From Mesorhizobium sp. M3A.F.Ca.ET.080.04.2.1 (lineage in GTDB: Bacteria; Pseudomonadota; Alphaproteobacteria; Rhizobiales; Rhizobiaceae): a stretch of DNA of 64,000 nucleotides. Positions 46,621-54,545 of this stretch are shown here, piece after piece. Made by a program: the position numbers and the translations under genes. The notes beneath the pieces are model-generated. The model saw only the letters and a list, made by a program, of their open reading frames with translations. It was not told the DNA's origin and ran no database searches. The number at the start of each line of letters is the position of its first letter. Positions within the stretch are counted from its first letter, which is position 1. The stretch lies in the NCBI RefSeq assembly GCF_003952525.1, contig NZ_CP034451.1, positions 4,564,501 to 4,628,500 on the forward strand. Reading direction: 5' to 3'.

Positions 46621-48084
46621 ATGTCGCAAGCCAACGCCAAGCTCAACGCCTTCCCCGTCTTCGTGCGGGTCGACGGCGAAGCCGTGGCCATCGTGGGCAA
46701 TGGCGGGGAGGCGCTTGCCAAGGCTCGTCTGCTTGCGCAGTCGAGCGCGGTGCTGCGCATCATCGCCGACAATGCGGATGCGGATCTGCTTGGCTTTATC
46801 TCGTCCAATGGCGCCATCCATGTCGAGGCCGCCTATGATGCCGCGCATCTGGAAGGCGCGGCCTTGGTGTTTGCCGCCAGCGGCGACGAGGAACTTGACC
46901 GTCGTGTCGCCGAGGACGCGCGCCGGTTGGGCATTCCGGTCAATGCGGTAGACCGGCCGGAATTCTGCGATTTCTTCACGCCTGCGCTGGTCAATCGCGC
47001 GCCGGTCGCTATCGCCATCGGCACCGAGGGCGCCGGACCGGTTCTGGCGCAGATGCTGCGCGTGCAAATCGATCGCATGCTGTCACCGTCGCTCGGTCGG
47101 CTGGCAGCCTTGGCAGCTTCGTTCCGCGCAGCGGCCGAGAGGCTGCCGAAGGGCAATCGCCGTCGTCGCTTCTGGGCCGATTTCTTCGCCGGTGCCCCGG
47201 CCAAGGCCGTCGAAGCCGGAGAACTTGTCGAAGCGCATGACGCGGCGCTCGATCTTCTGGTTTCCGACGCGCCGGCCAAAGGCCACATCGCGCTGGTCGG
47301 CGCCGGTCCGGGCGCCGAGGACCTTCTGACGCTGCGCGCCCACCGCCTGCTGATGGAAGCCGATGCGATCGTGTTTGACGCGCTGGTGCCCGAGGCGATC
47401 GTGGGGATGGGACGCCGCGATGCCGAGCGCCTGCCGGTCGGCAAGCGCAAGGGCTGCCATTCCAAGAGCCAGGCAGAAATCAACGCGCTGCTCATCGAAC
47501 TCGGCCGCGCTGGCAAGCGCGTGGTGCGGCTGAAGTCCGGCGATCCGCTGGTGTTCGGCCGGGCCGGCGAGGAAATGGCCGCACTCCGCGAGGCTGGCGT
47601 CGCCTACGAGGTGGTTCCGGGCGTCACCGCCGCCTTTGCCGCGGCTGCGGATTTCGAGCTGCCGCTGACGCTGCGCGGCGTGACGTCGTCAATGGTGTTC
47701 ACCACCGGGCACGACCTCAAGGGCAACTCGTTGCCCGACTGGGCAAAGCTCGCCATCTCCGGTGCCACCGTCGCCGTCTACATGGGCCGCTCGGTGGCGG
47801 CCGAAGTCGCCGGCCGGCTGATCGAAGCCGGGCTGTCGCCGGACACGGCTGTTGCCGTCGTCGAGAACGCCAGCCTCGGCAACCGCCGACGTTTCCACGG
47901 CACGCTGGCCGATCTGCCGTCCCTGGAAGCGCGCGCCGACCTCACCGGCCCGGTCATGACGATCATTGGCGACGCCGTTGCCGGCGCCAATTTCGAACGA
48001 TCCGAGCCGCTCGCGGCGCGCAAGCATGATGATTTCGGGCATCAAGATGCGGCCGGCGTTACGGCCGAAGGAGTTGAGCAATGA
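46621..48084 (+). CDS. cysG: Siroheme synthase (uroporphyrinogen-III methyltransferase / precorrin-2 dehydrogenase / ferrochelatase)
   Basis: 487 residues from ATG 46621; the in-frame TTG at 46609 is less likely. The N-terminal third (VRVDGEAVAIVGNGGEALAKARLL) is the NAD-dependent precorrin-2 dehydrogenase/ferrochelatase. The C-terminal part from about 220 (LVGAGPGAEDLLTLRAHRLL, VVRLKSGDPLVFGRAGEE) is the SAM-dependent methyltransferase. It makes siroheme for the sulfite reductase encoded two genes on. Its stop overlaps the DUF2849 start by four bases (ATGA). Confidence 0.95.
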   Translation: MSQANAKLNAFPVFVRVDGEAVAIVGNGGEALAKARLLAQSSAVLRIIADNADADLLGFISSNGAIHVEAAYDAAHLEGAALVFAASGDEELDRRVAEDARRLGIPVNAVDRPEFCDFFTPALVNRAPVAIAIGTEGAGPVLAQMLRVQIDRMLSPSLGRLAALAASFRAAAERLPKGNRRRRFWADFFAGAPAKAVEAGELVEAHDAALDLLVSDAPAKGHIALVGAGPGAEDLLTLRAHRLLMEADAIVFDALVPEAIVGMGRRDAERLPVGKRKGCHSKSQAEINALLIELGRAGKRVVRLKSGDPLVFGRAGEEMAALREAGVAYEVVPGVTAAFAAAADFELPLTLRGVTSSMVFTTGHDLKGNSLPDWAKLAISGATVAVYMGRSVAAEVAGRLIEAGLSPDTAVAVVENASLGNRRRFHGTLADLPSLEARADLTGPVMTIIGDAVAGANFERSEPLAARKHDDFGHQDAAGVTAEGVEQ

Positions 48085-48386
48085 AGGTTCTGACCGCGAA
48101 CAGGCTCTCCGACGGCATCGCCGTCTGGTACGCCGATGGCGGCTGGGCGGAGAGCGTCGGCCACGCCGATCTCGCCCATGACAAGGCGGCGGAAGACCGG
48201 CTGGAGGCGATCGGGGCCGCGGCTTCCGCCAACAATGAGGTGGTCGACGTCAACCTGATCGACGTCGCCGTGGTCGACGGCTTGGTCGAGCCGGTGCGGC
48301 TGCGCGAGAAGATCCGCGCCGCAGGCCCGACCATTCGCACCGATCTCGGCAAGCAGGCCGCTCCGGCTGTGGCCCGGGTGGCTTAG
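48081..48386 (+). CDS. DUF2849 domain protein of the sulfite reduction operon
   Basis: 101 residues, ATGA-coupled to cysG and 43 bases before cysI. The sequence (VLTANRLSDGIAVWYADGGWAESV; VVDVNLIDVAVVDGLVEPVRLREKIRAAGPTIR) matches the small DUF2849 family found almost only in alphaproteobacterial cys operons. Its role is unknown. Its position suggests help with siroheme insertion or sulfite reductase assembly. Confidence 0.9.
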   Translation: MKVLTANRLSDGIAVWYADGGWAESVGHADLAHDKAAEDRLEAIGAAASANNEVVDVNLIDVAVVDGLVEPVRLREKIRAAGPTIRTDLGKQAAPAVARVA

Positions 48387-48429
48387 GCATCAAGAAGACA
48401 GCGGGCGGACGCGCCCTGAAAGACGAAGA

Positions 48430-50100
48430 ATGTACCGTTACGACGAGTTCGACCACGATTTCGTTCAGGCCCGCGTCGCCGAGTTCAGCGACCAGGTCCA
48501 GCGCCGGCTGTCCGGCGAGATCACCGAGGACCAGTTCCGGCCGCTGCGGCTGATGAACGGCGTCTATCTGCAGCTGCACGCCTATATGCTGCGCATCGCA
48601 GTGCCCTACGGCACGCTGAACAGCCGGCAGTTGCGCATGCTCGGCCATATCGCCCGCAAATACGACAAGGGCTACGGCCACTTCACCACGCGCCAGAACA
48701 TCCAGTTCAATTGGCCGGCGCTGTCGGACATTCCCGCGATCCTCGCCGATCTGGCCAGCGTGGAGATGCATGCCATCCAAACCAGCGGCAACTGCATCCG
48801 CAACGTCACCGCAGACCATTTCGCCGGCGCTGCGGCCGACGAGGTCGCCGATCCGCGCCCCTATGCGGAAATCCTGCGGCAATGGTCGTCGGTGCATCCG
48901 GAATTCTCCTTCCTGCCGCGCAAGTTCAAGATCGCCGTGACCGGGGCCGAGCGCGACCGGGCCGCCATCCAGACCCATGACATCGGCTTGCATTTGAAGA
49001 AGAACGCTGCCGGCGAGCTCGGCTTCGCGGTCTATGTCGGCGGCGGCCAGGGCCGCACGCCGATGGTGGCGAGAAAAATCCGTGACTTCCTGCCGGAAGC
49101 CGACCTCTTGTCCTACTGCACGGCGATCCTGCGCGTGTACAATCTCTATGGCCGTCGCGACAACAAGTACAAGGCGCGCATCAAGATCCTCGTTCACGAG
49201 ACCGGCGTCGAGGAGATCACTCGCCAGGTCGAGGCCGAATGGCTGGCACTGAAGGACGACGAGCTGAAGCTGCCGGAAGCCGACATCCAGGCGATCAACG
49301 CCTATTTCGCGCCGCCGGCGCTGCCCGACCGGTCGGAAGGCGATGCGGCGGCAAAGCAGGCGCGGCTGGATTCCAAGAGCTTCTCCGAATGGCTCGACCA
49401 GAATGTCGTCACCCATCGCCATCCCGACTATGCGGCGGTGACCATCTCGCTCAAGGGCATCGGCGAGGTGCCCGGCGACGCGACCGACAGCCAGATGGAA
49501 GCGGTTGCCGACATCGCCGAGAAGTATGCTTTCGACGAGCTGCGCGTCAGCCACGAGCAGAACCTGATCCTGCCGCATGTGGCGCGCGCCGACCTCAAGG
49601 CCGTCTATGACGCGTTGGTCGAGATCGGCCTGGCGACGGCCAACTCCAACCTGATCAGCGATATCATCTCCTGCCCGGGCCTCGATTACTGCGCGCTGGC
49701 GACGGCGCGCTCCATTCCGGTCGCGCAGGAAATTTCGCTGCGCTTCGCCTCGCTGGAGCGCCAGCGCGAGATCGGCGAACTGAAGCTGAAGATTTCCGGC
49801 TGCATCAACGCCTGCGGCCACCACCATGTCGGCCACATCGGCATTCTCGGCGTCGAGAAAAAGGGCTCCGAGCTCTATCAGGTGACCCTCGGCGGCTCGG
49901 CCGACGAGAACACCTCCGTCGGCGAGATCATCGGCCGCGGCTTCTCCTCGGATGAGATCACCGATGCCATCGAGCAGATCGTCGATACCTATCTCGGCCT
50001 TCGGCTCAGTCCCAGTGAACGTTTTATCGACGCCTACCGCAGAGTCGGTCCCGCGCCGTTCAAGGAGGCGCTCTATGCTGGCGAAACCAAGGCCGCTTGA
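48430..50100 (+). CDS. cysI: Sulfite reductase hemoprotein (nitrite/sulfite reductase family)
   Basis: 556 residues. Two ferredoxin-like half-domains and the siroheme/4Fe-4S ligands are visible: Cys415 and Cys421 in SCPGLDYC, Cys458 and Cys462 in CINACGHHH. The N-terminal part has the TTRQNIQFNWP siroheme-contact motif. It reduces sulfite to sulfide with six electrons, probably from ferredoxin, since no CysJ flavoprotein gene is present. cysH begins inside its 3' end (overlap of 26 bases). Confidence 0.95.
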   Translation: MYRYDEFDHDFVQARVAEFSDQVQRRLSGEITEDQFRPLRLMNGVYLQLHAYMLRIAVPYGTLNSRQLRMLGHIARKYDKGYGHFTTRQNIQFNWPALSDIPAILADLASVEMHAIQTSGNCIRNVTADHFAGAAADEVADPRPYAEILRQWSSVHPEFSFLPRKFKIAVTGAERDRAAIQTHDIGLHLKKNAAGELGFAVYVGGGQGRTPMVARKIRDFLPEADLLSYCTAILRVYNLYGRRDNKYKARIKILVHETGVEEITRQVEAEWLALKDDELKLPEADIQAINAYFAPPALPDRSEGDAAAKQARLDSKSFSEWLDQNVVTHRHPDYAAVTISLKGIGEVPGDATDSQMEAVADIAEKYAFDELRVSHEQNLILPHVARADLKAVYDALVEIGLATANSNLISDIISCPGLDYCALATARSIPVAQEISLRFASLERQREIGELKLKISGCINACGHHHVGHIGILGVEKKGSELYQVTLGGSADENTSVGEIIGRGFSSDEITDAIEQIVDTYLGLRLSPSERFIDAYRRVGPAPFKEALYAGETKAA

Positions 50101-50836
50101 CCGGACCGGCGCCGTGGAGGCCGGCGTTGCCGCGGAGGCGGCAGGGCTTGATGCTCTCCATGGCCACCTGAAGCCGATCGAGATCATAGAACGATCGGCG
50201 CGCGAGTTCCGCGGCGCAATCGCCGCCGTCTCGTCCTTCGGCGCCGACTCGGCCGTCCTGCTGCACATGATTTCCGAGATCGACCGTTCGCTGCCGGTGA
50301 TCTTCCTCGACACCGGCAAGCATTTCGAGGAGACGCTCGGCTATCGCGATGCGCTGGTCGCCGATTTCGGCCTGACCGACATCAGGGTGATCAAGCCGGA
50401 GGAGGCCGCCATCGAGCGCGTCGATCCAACGGGCAGGCTGCATGAGACCGACACCGATTCCTGCTGCAACGTACGCAAGGTCGAGCCGCTGGCGCGCGGT
50501 GTCGAGCCATTCCGCGCCTGGTTCACCGGGCGCAAGCGCTTCCAGGCCTCGACGCGGGCAGCACTCCCGGCTTTCGAGGCGGTCGGGTCGCGCATCCGCA
50601 TCAACCCGCTAGCGCATTGGACGACCGCCGATCAGGCCGACTACATGCGCGCGCATGCGCTGCGCGAGAATCCGCTGGTTGCCTACGGCTATCTGTCGAT
50701 CGGTTGCTTCCCGTGCACGCAGCCGGTGCAGCCGGGCGAGGATGCGCGCAGCGGCCGCTGGGCCGGTCACGCCAAGACCGAGTGCGGTATTCACCTGTCG
50801 GGGCTGGAGAAGTCGCTGACCGACGCATCACTTTAA
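50075..50836 (+). CDS. cysH: Adenylyl-sulfate (APS) reductase, 4Fe-4S type
   Basis: 253 residues from ATG 50075, with AAGGAGG upstream inside cysI. The SSFGADSAVLLHM loop is the PP-motif that binds the nucleotide. Cys pairs in DSCCNVRKVEPL (about 130-131) and GCFPCTQPV are the 4Fe-4S ligands of APS reductases, and the nucleophilic Cys lies in KTECGIH. Cluster cysteines indicate APS rather than PAPS as substrate. It reduces APS to sulfite, which the preceding gene product takes to sulfide. Confidence 0.93.
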   Translation: MLAKPRPLDRTGAVEAGVAAEAAGLDALHGHLKPIEIIERSAREFRGAIAAVSSFGADSAVLLHMISEIDRSLPVIFLDTGKHFEETLGYRDALVADFGLTDIRVIKPEEAAIERVDPTGRLHETDTDSCCNVRKVEPLARGVEPFRAWFTGRKRFQASTRAALPAFEAVGSRIRINPLAHWTTADQADYMRAHALRENPLVAYGYLSIGCFPCTQPVQPGEDARSGRWAGHAKTECGIHLSGLEKSLTDASL

Positions 50837-50856
50837 GGATGTACCGCTCTTCAGGT

Positions 50857-50888
50857 GAAGGCCGGCCAAACGGTAGCCTCCGGCCTTC
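50857..50888 (+). terminator. Possible stem-loop after cysH
   Basis: The 9-base arms GAAGGCCGG (50857-50865) and CCGGCCTTC (50880-50888) enclose 14 bases, about 20 bases after the cysH stop. No U-tract follows, so an intrinsic terminator is doubtful. The next gene (DUF934) may still be reached by read-through. Confidence 0.4.
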
Positions 50889-51061
50889 GTCGGCCGAAGC
50901 ACCTGATGAGTGGCGTGGCAGTTGAATTTAGGCTACGGCCGGCGTAGGCGGGTGCTAACGCACTTCAAGCACGCTCCGGGTTCTCGCCAGCCACCATTTT
51001 CGACTCGGCCTGACCTGAATAGCGACATATCCTTGGGATCTTTAGGGCTTTGGGAATTTTG

Positions 51062-51595
51062 ATGACTGGATCGATGGCAGCGGAAACCCGCCTCTGGACC
51101 CCGGAGGGTTTTCGCGAAGATGAGTGGACCCATGCGGAAAGCGCGGAGGCGCTTGCCGGCAATGGCCGCTTCATCCTGCCGCTGCAGGCTTTTCTTGGCT
51201 TGGACCCGGAGGTTCGCAAGTCGGCCAGGGAACGCATTGGCGTGCTGCTGCAGCCCGGCGATGAACTCGAGAAGATAACCGGCCTGCTCGATCAGTTGTC
51301 GCTGGTGGCGCTGGCCTTTCCGGCGTTCAATGACGGCCGCTCCTTCTCCAAGGGCGAATTGCTGCGCAGCCGGCATCACTTCGAGGGCGCGGTCCGCGCC
51401 ACCGGCCAGGTGCTGGTCGACCAATTGCCGCATATGCTGCGGCTCGGTTTCGACGAGTTCGAAGTCTCCAATCCGGTGCTCCTGAAGCGGCTGGAGGAAG
51501 GGCGCATCGGCGGGCTGCCGGTCTACTATCAGCCGGCCGTGGAGCGGGAGGCCAAGGGGCCGAAATATTCCTGGCGGCGCAAGCGCAGCGGCTGA
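51062..51595 (+). CDS. DUF934 protein of the sulfate assimilation cluster
   Basis: 177 residues from ATG 51062 with GGGA upstream; the frame's earlier TTG at 51050 is rejected. The segments FREDEWTH, ILPLQAF and the C-terminal LPVYYQP followed by the basic YSWRRKRSG match the DUF934/COG3749 family that accompanies cysI-cysH in alpha- and beta-proteobacteria. Function is not established; it probably assists sulfite reduction. It is separated from cysH by 225 bases. Confidence 0.88.
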   Translation: MTGSMAAETRLWTPEGFREDEWTHAESAEALAGNGRFILPLQAFLGLDPEVRKSARERIGVLLQPGDELEKITGLLDQLSLVALAFPAFNDGRSFSKGELLRSRHHFEGAVRATGQVLVDQLPHMLRLGFDEFEVSNPVLLKRLEEGRIGGLPVYYQPAVEREAKGPKYSWRRKRSG

Positions 51596-51598
51596 CCC

Positions 51599-51796
51599 TC
51601 CAGCATATCAGAGCCCGCGCCGATACGATCTACCACCCTGCAGGCACCTGCAAGATGGGGATCGACGACGGTGGTCGACCCCGGTCTCAGGATTCACGGT
51701 CTGGAAGGCTTGCGGCGTGGTGGATGCTTCGGCGGCAACACCCACGCGACCACGATCACCGAGAAAGCGGCGGACATGATCCGGGCGGCAGCCTGA
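51599..51796 (+). pseudogene. Decayed C-terminal fragment of a GMC oxidoreductase
   Basis: Translation in two frames yields RADTIYHPAGTCKMG, then VVDPGLRIHGLEGLR, then GGNTHATTITEKAADMIRAAA and a stop. These are the ordered C-terminal motifs of glucose-methanol-choline oxidoreductases (HPxGTCKMG; VVDxxLRVxGxxxLRVVDAS; GGNTNAPTxMIAEKAADMI). The catalytic HPAGT survives but the VVDAS part is lost and the flavin-binding N-terminus is absent. The remnant begins three bases after the DUF934 stop, so a deletion probably joined them. Confidence 0.75.
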
Positions 51797-51870
51797 GCTT
51801 CTCTTGCCGCTTGGTCGGACCAGACGCTTCCATTTTCGCGTGGGCATGGCGAGTTCCTGATCTCGGCGGC

Positions 51871-51897
51871 GTGGTCTAAACCATCTGGTCAGACCAC
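51871..51897. promoter_or_regulatory. Inverted repeat resembling a GntR/FadR-subfamily operator
   Basis: GTGGTCT (51871-51877) and AGACCAC (51891-51897) are exact inverted repeats 13 bases apart. The inner part TGGTCAGACCA (51886-51896) is a compact palindrome like the TGGTnnnACCA core of FadR-subfamily GntR operators. It lies about 100 bases upstream of the PfpI-like gene and just after the GMC remnant. No GntR gene is in the window. Confidence 0.45.
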
Positions 51898-51994
51898 TTG
51901 TGCGATTCGTGCTTCCCCTTTCGGCTTCCTGCCCTTAGGATAGGTCGAATATTTCGCACCTCGAAATAAATAACCAGCACAGGGAGGAAAAAGC

Positions 51995-52615
51995 ATGGCC
52001 GGCAAGAGGATATTGATGCTCGTTGGCGAGTTCAGCGAGGAATATGAAATTTTCGTCTTTGAGCAGGCCATGCACGCGGTGGGCCACACCGTCCATGTCG
52101 TGTGCCCTGACAAAAAGGCCGGTGATGTGCTGAAGACCTCGCTGCATGACTTCGAAGGTCATCAGACCTATACCGAAAAGCTCGGCCACGACTACATACT
52201 CAACAAGACCTTCGCCGAGGTGAACCCGGCCGACTACGACGCCGTTTACGCGGCAGGCGGCCGCGGGCCGGAATATATCCGCATCGACAAGCGGGTTCAG
52301 GCGCTGGTCAGGCACTTTCACGAGACAGGCAAGCCGATCTTCACCATCTGCCATGGCGTGCAGATTCTGATCGCAGTCGACGGCGTGGTGCGCGGCAGGG
52401 AAGTCGCGGCGCTGCATTATTGCGAGCCGGAGGTGACGCTTGCCGGTGGCATCTATATCGACGTTGCGCCGACCGGCGCCCATGTCGACGGCAATCTGGT
52501 CTCGGCCAAGGGCTGGCCCGGTCTCGCCGCCTTCATGCGCGAATGCCTGAAGGTGCTGGGCACCGAGATCCAGCATGGCGAGAAACTGATGCGCGACGAG
52601 CGTAAGGCCGCCTGA
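51995..52615 (+). CDS. DJ-1/PfpI family protein
   Basis: 206 residues, with GGGAGGAAAAAGC upstream of the ATG at 51995. The fold start RILMLVGEFSEEYEI includes the conserved acidic position of the class I glutamine amidotransferase-like group. The nucleophile elbow ICHGVQIL contains the Cys. VYAAGGRGPEYIR supplies the oxyanion-side glycine loop. Relatives act as glyoxalases, deglycases or chaperones; which applies cannot be told. No neighbours in the same operon. Confidence 0.9.
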   Translation: MAGKRILMLVGEFSEEYEIFVFEQAMHAVGHTVHVVCPDKKAGDVLKTSLHDFEGHQTYTEKLGHDYILNKTFAEVNPADYDAVYAAGGRGPEYIRIDKRVQALVRHFHETGKPIFTICHGVQILIAVDGVVRGREVAALHYCEPEVTLAGGIYIDVAPTGAHVDGNLVSAKGWPGLAAFMRECLKVLGTEIQHGEKLMRDERKAA

Positions 52616-52678
52616 AGCGTTCTGCCGGGACCCTCAGCGGGGTTGGAGGCAAGGCAAGGTGCCAATGGCGGCGCGCAG

Positions 52679-52882
52679 TTATTGGCGTTGCCCGCCGCGA
52701 GCGCTCCTTGCCTCGATCTTGTCCAGGCGATCGAGCAGGTCGCTGAACTGCCTCGGCGTGTCCTTCTCAAGCCGAAATGGAGGCAGCGTACGCAGGAAGC
52801 GCTTGGTCGCCTCGCTCCCCAACTGCCGCCTTATGTCGGCGGCGAGCCCGGCTCGCCTGTCACCGTTCTTGCCGGTCATGGT
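52679..52882 (-). CDS. Small hypothetical protein, 67 residues
   Basis: Start taken at ATG 52882 with AGGA about nine bases upstream; the frame extends to 52969. The sequence (TGKNGDRRAGLAADIRRQLG; a central LRTLPPFRLEKDTP; ending LLDRLDKIEARS) is amphipathic and charged, and the LLDRLD ending is vaguely like NepR-type anti-sigma factors. That resemblance is too weak to name it. It is convergent with the PfpI gene and divergent from grpE. Confidence 0.5.
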   Translation of the reverse strand, partial: TMTGKNGDRRAGLAADIRRQLGSEATKRFLRTLPPFRLEKDTPRQFSDLLDRLDKIEARSARGGQRQ

Positions 52883-53027
52883 CCAAAATCCTGTGTCGGC
52901 TTCGAAACTCCTGCAGCCCGGCAATGGTTCCCGCACCAAGTCGTGATCGCAAGCAGAGCCGGGCATCACGGTAAAATTTGAATTAATATCGAAGCGCCCC
53001 AGACCTATGCGCGAGGCGGCTTGCCCC

Positions 53028-53055
53028 TTGATTTTTGGCCCTCAAACCTCGATAT
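53028..53055 (+). promoter_or_regulatory. Possible RpoH (sigma-32) promoter of grpE
   Basis: CTTGAT (53028-53033) followed after 14 bases by CTCGATAT (53048-53055) resembles the alphaproteobacterial heat-shock pattern CTTGAA...CNNNAT. It lies about 40 bases before the grpE start. No CIRCE element is visible. The match is loose. Confidence 0.35.
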
Positions 53056-53095
53056 CGGGCGCAAATCCAGACCAATCCGAATGATGGGAAACGCG

Positions 53096-53728
53096 ATGAG
53101 CGACCAGGCAAAAGACGAACGCGCGCCCGAGGACATCGAAGCCGCCCAGGCTTCCGGCGAACGTGCGGAAGGCGGCGTCGACGGCGACTACGAAGCGCTT
53201 GTGCGGCTGCTGAAGGAAAACGAGGAGTTGAAGGACCGTGCGCTGCGCGTCGCGGCCGAAATGGAGAATCTGCGCCGCCGGACCGCGCGCGACGTGCACG
53301 ATGCGCGCACCTATGCGGTGGCCAATTTCGCCCGCGACATGCTGTCGGTCTCGGACAATCTGCGCCGCGCCCTGGACGCCATTCCGGCCGAGACGAAGGC
53401 AGGCGGCGATGCCGGCTTCAAGGCCCTGATCGAGGGCGTCGATCTCACCGAGCGCGCCATGCTGTCGGCGCTGGAACGCCATGGCGTGAAGAAGCTCGCG
53501 CCTGAAGGCGAGAAGTTCGACCCCAACTTCCACCAGGCTATGTTCGAGGTGCCCAACCCCGACGTCCCGGCCGGAACGGTGGTCCAGGTGGTGCAGCCCG
53601 GATACTCGATCGGCGAGCGCGTGCTGAGGCCCGCGATGGTTGGTGTTTCCAAAGGGGGTCCGAAGGCGGCGGCCGAGGCACCGGTCGAGCCGGGGCCGGT
53701 GAACGAGCAGGCCGAGAAGGATGCGTAG
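53096..53728 (+). CDS. grpE: Nucleotide exchange factor GrpE
   Basis: 210 residues from ATG 53096, with GGGA upstream. An acidic N-terminal tail (1-40) and a long coiled coil ([30 protein letters not shown]) are followed by the beta-domain motif [42 protein letters not shown]. It releases ADP from DnaK during protein refolding. dnaK and hrcA are not in the window. The Pro/Ala/Glu-rich tail is usual for rhizobial GrpE. Confidence 0.96.
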   Translation: MSDQAKDERAPEDIEAAQASGERAEGGVDGDYEALVRLLKENEELKDRALRVAAEMENLRRRTARDVHDARTYAVANFARDMLSVSDNLRRALDAIPAETKAGGDAGFKALIEGVDLTERAMLSALERHGVKKLAPEGEKFDPNFHQAMFEVPNPDVPAGTVVQVVQPGYSIGERVLRPAMVGVSKGGPKAAAEAPVEPGPVNEQAEKDA

Positions 53729-53730
53729 TT

Positions 53731-53829
53731 AGGGAATAAGGCAGTAGGCAGTAGGGGATAAGGGGTCGTATCAATCGCTCGGCTTCGTGTTATTCATACT
53801 CCACCCCATTGCCTTACTCCCTACTGCCT
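53731..53829. repeat. Heptamer-like tandem repeats forming an imperfect hairpin, copy A
   Basis: The left arm (53731-53757) repeats AGTAGGC/AGTAGGG-like heptamers (GGCAGTA GGCAGTA GGGG). The right arm (53804-53829) carries CCTTACTCCCTACTGCCTA, its near reverse complement. About 45 bases separate them. The left arm begins just after the grpE stop; the right arm ends at the start codon of the TRIC gene, so the element occupies the whole intergenic space and leaves no normal ribosome-binding site. Confidence 0.75.
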
Positions 53830-54468
53830 ATGCCCTTGAATCCCATCGACCTCCTCGATTATGCCGGCGTCGCGGTGTTTGCGGCGACGGGCGCGCTTGC
53901 CGCCTCGCGCAAGCAGCTCGACATAATCGGCTTCCTGTTCCTGGCGAGCGTCACCGGCATAGGCGGCGGCACGCTGCGCGACGTCATCCTCAACCTGCCG
54001 GTGTTCTGGGTCGGCAATCGCGACTATGTGCTGATCTGCGCCGTGGTGGCGGTGTTCGTCTTCTTCAGCGCCCATCTGGTCGAGTCCCGCTACAAGCTCC
54101 TGCTCTGGCTCGACGCCATCGGGCTCGCCGCCTATGCGGTGATGGGAGCGGCAAAAGGCCTGGCGATCACCGGCTCGCCCGTCGTCTCGGTCATCACCGG
54201 CGTGCTTACCGCGACGTTCGGCGGCATAGCGCGCGACCTGCTCGCCGGCGAGCCTTCGGTGCTGCTCCGGCCCGAAATCTATGTGACGGCGGCCCTTGCC
54301 GGCGCGGCGCTCTTCACGCTGTGTGACCTTGCCGGCCTGCCGACGCTGCCATCCAGCCTGCTCGGCTTCGCGGCGGCTTTCGTGGTCCGCGGCGGCGCGC
54401 TCAAATTCGGCTGGTCGTTTCCGGCTTATAAGAGCCGGCCGGGCCGGCGGCCGGAAGATATTCCCTGA
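53830..54468 (+). CDS. Trimeric intracellular cation (TRIC) channel family protein
   Basis: 212 residues from ATG 53830; an in-frame TTG at 53809 is inside the repeat. The UPF0126/YadS architecture shows two related halves of three helices, each with the glycine-rich kink: SVTGIGGGTLRDV and TFGGIARDLLAGE. A seventh helix follows. TRIC proteins conduct K+ across membranes as trimers. The basic tail KSRPGRRPEDIP is cytosolic. Confidence 0.92.
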   Translation: MPLNPIDLLDYAGVAVFAATGALAASRKQLDIIGFLFLASVTGIGGGTLRDVILNLPVFWVGNRDYVLICAVVAVFVFFSAHLVESRYKLLLWLDAIGLAAYAVMGAAKGLAITGSPVVSVITGVLTATFGGIARDLLAGEPSVLLRPEIYVTAALAGAALFTLCDLAGLPTLPSSLLGFAAAFVVRGGALKFGWSFPAYKSRPGRRPEDIP

Positions 54469-54474
54469 GTGGTG

Positions 54475-54540
54475 GTGAATAGTGAATAGTGAATAGTGAA
54501 TAGTGAGGTATTGAATACCATTCACCATTCACCATTCACC
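54475..54540. repeat. Heptamer tandem repeats forming a hairpin, copy B
   Basis: Four perfect copies of GTGAATA (54475-54502) and, after a 15-base loop, three copies of CCATTCA (54518-54538). The two units are reverse complements except for one position per heptamer, giving a 25-base stem with regular mismatches. It fills the gap between the convergent TRIC and olsB genes and probably acts as a bidirectional terminator. Confidence 0.85.
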
Positions 54541-54545
54541 TGCAA

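Noticed and set aside
46378..47067. Minus-strand frame of 229 codons over the cysG promoter and 5' end
   Set aside because: It overlaps the well-supported cysG gene and has no recognisable domain.
48250..50319. Open frame of 689 codons antisense to cysI
   Set aside because: High-GC codon bias leaves the antisense frame open; the plus strand encodes a clear sulfite reductase with all cluster cysteines.
54475..54540. Short repeats that might be read as a CRISPR array
   Set aside because: Units are 7 bases without spacers and occur as direct then reverse-complement arms; no cas genes are present.
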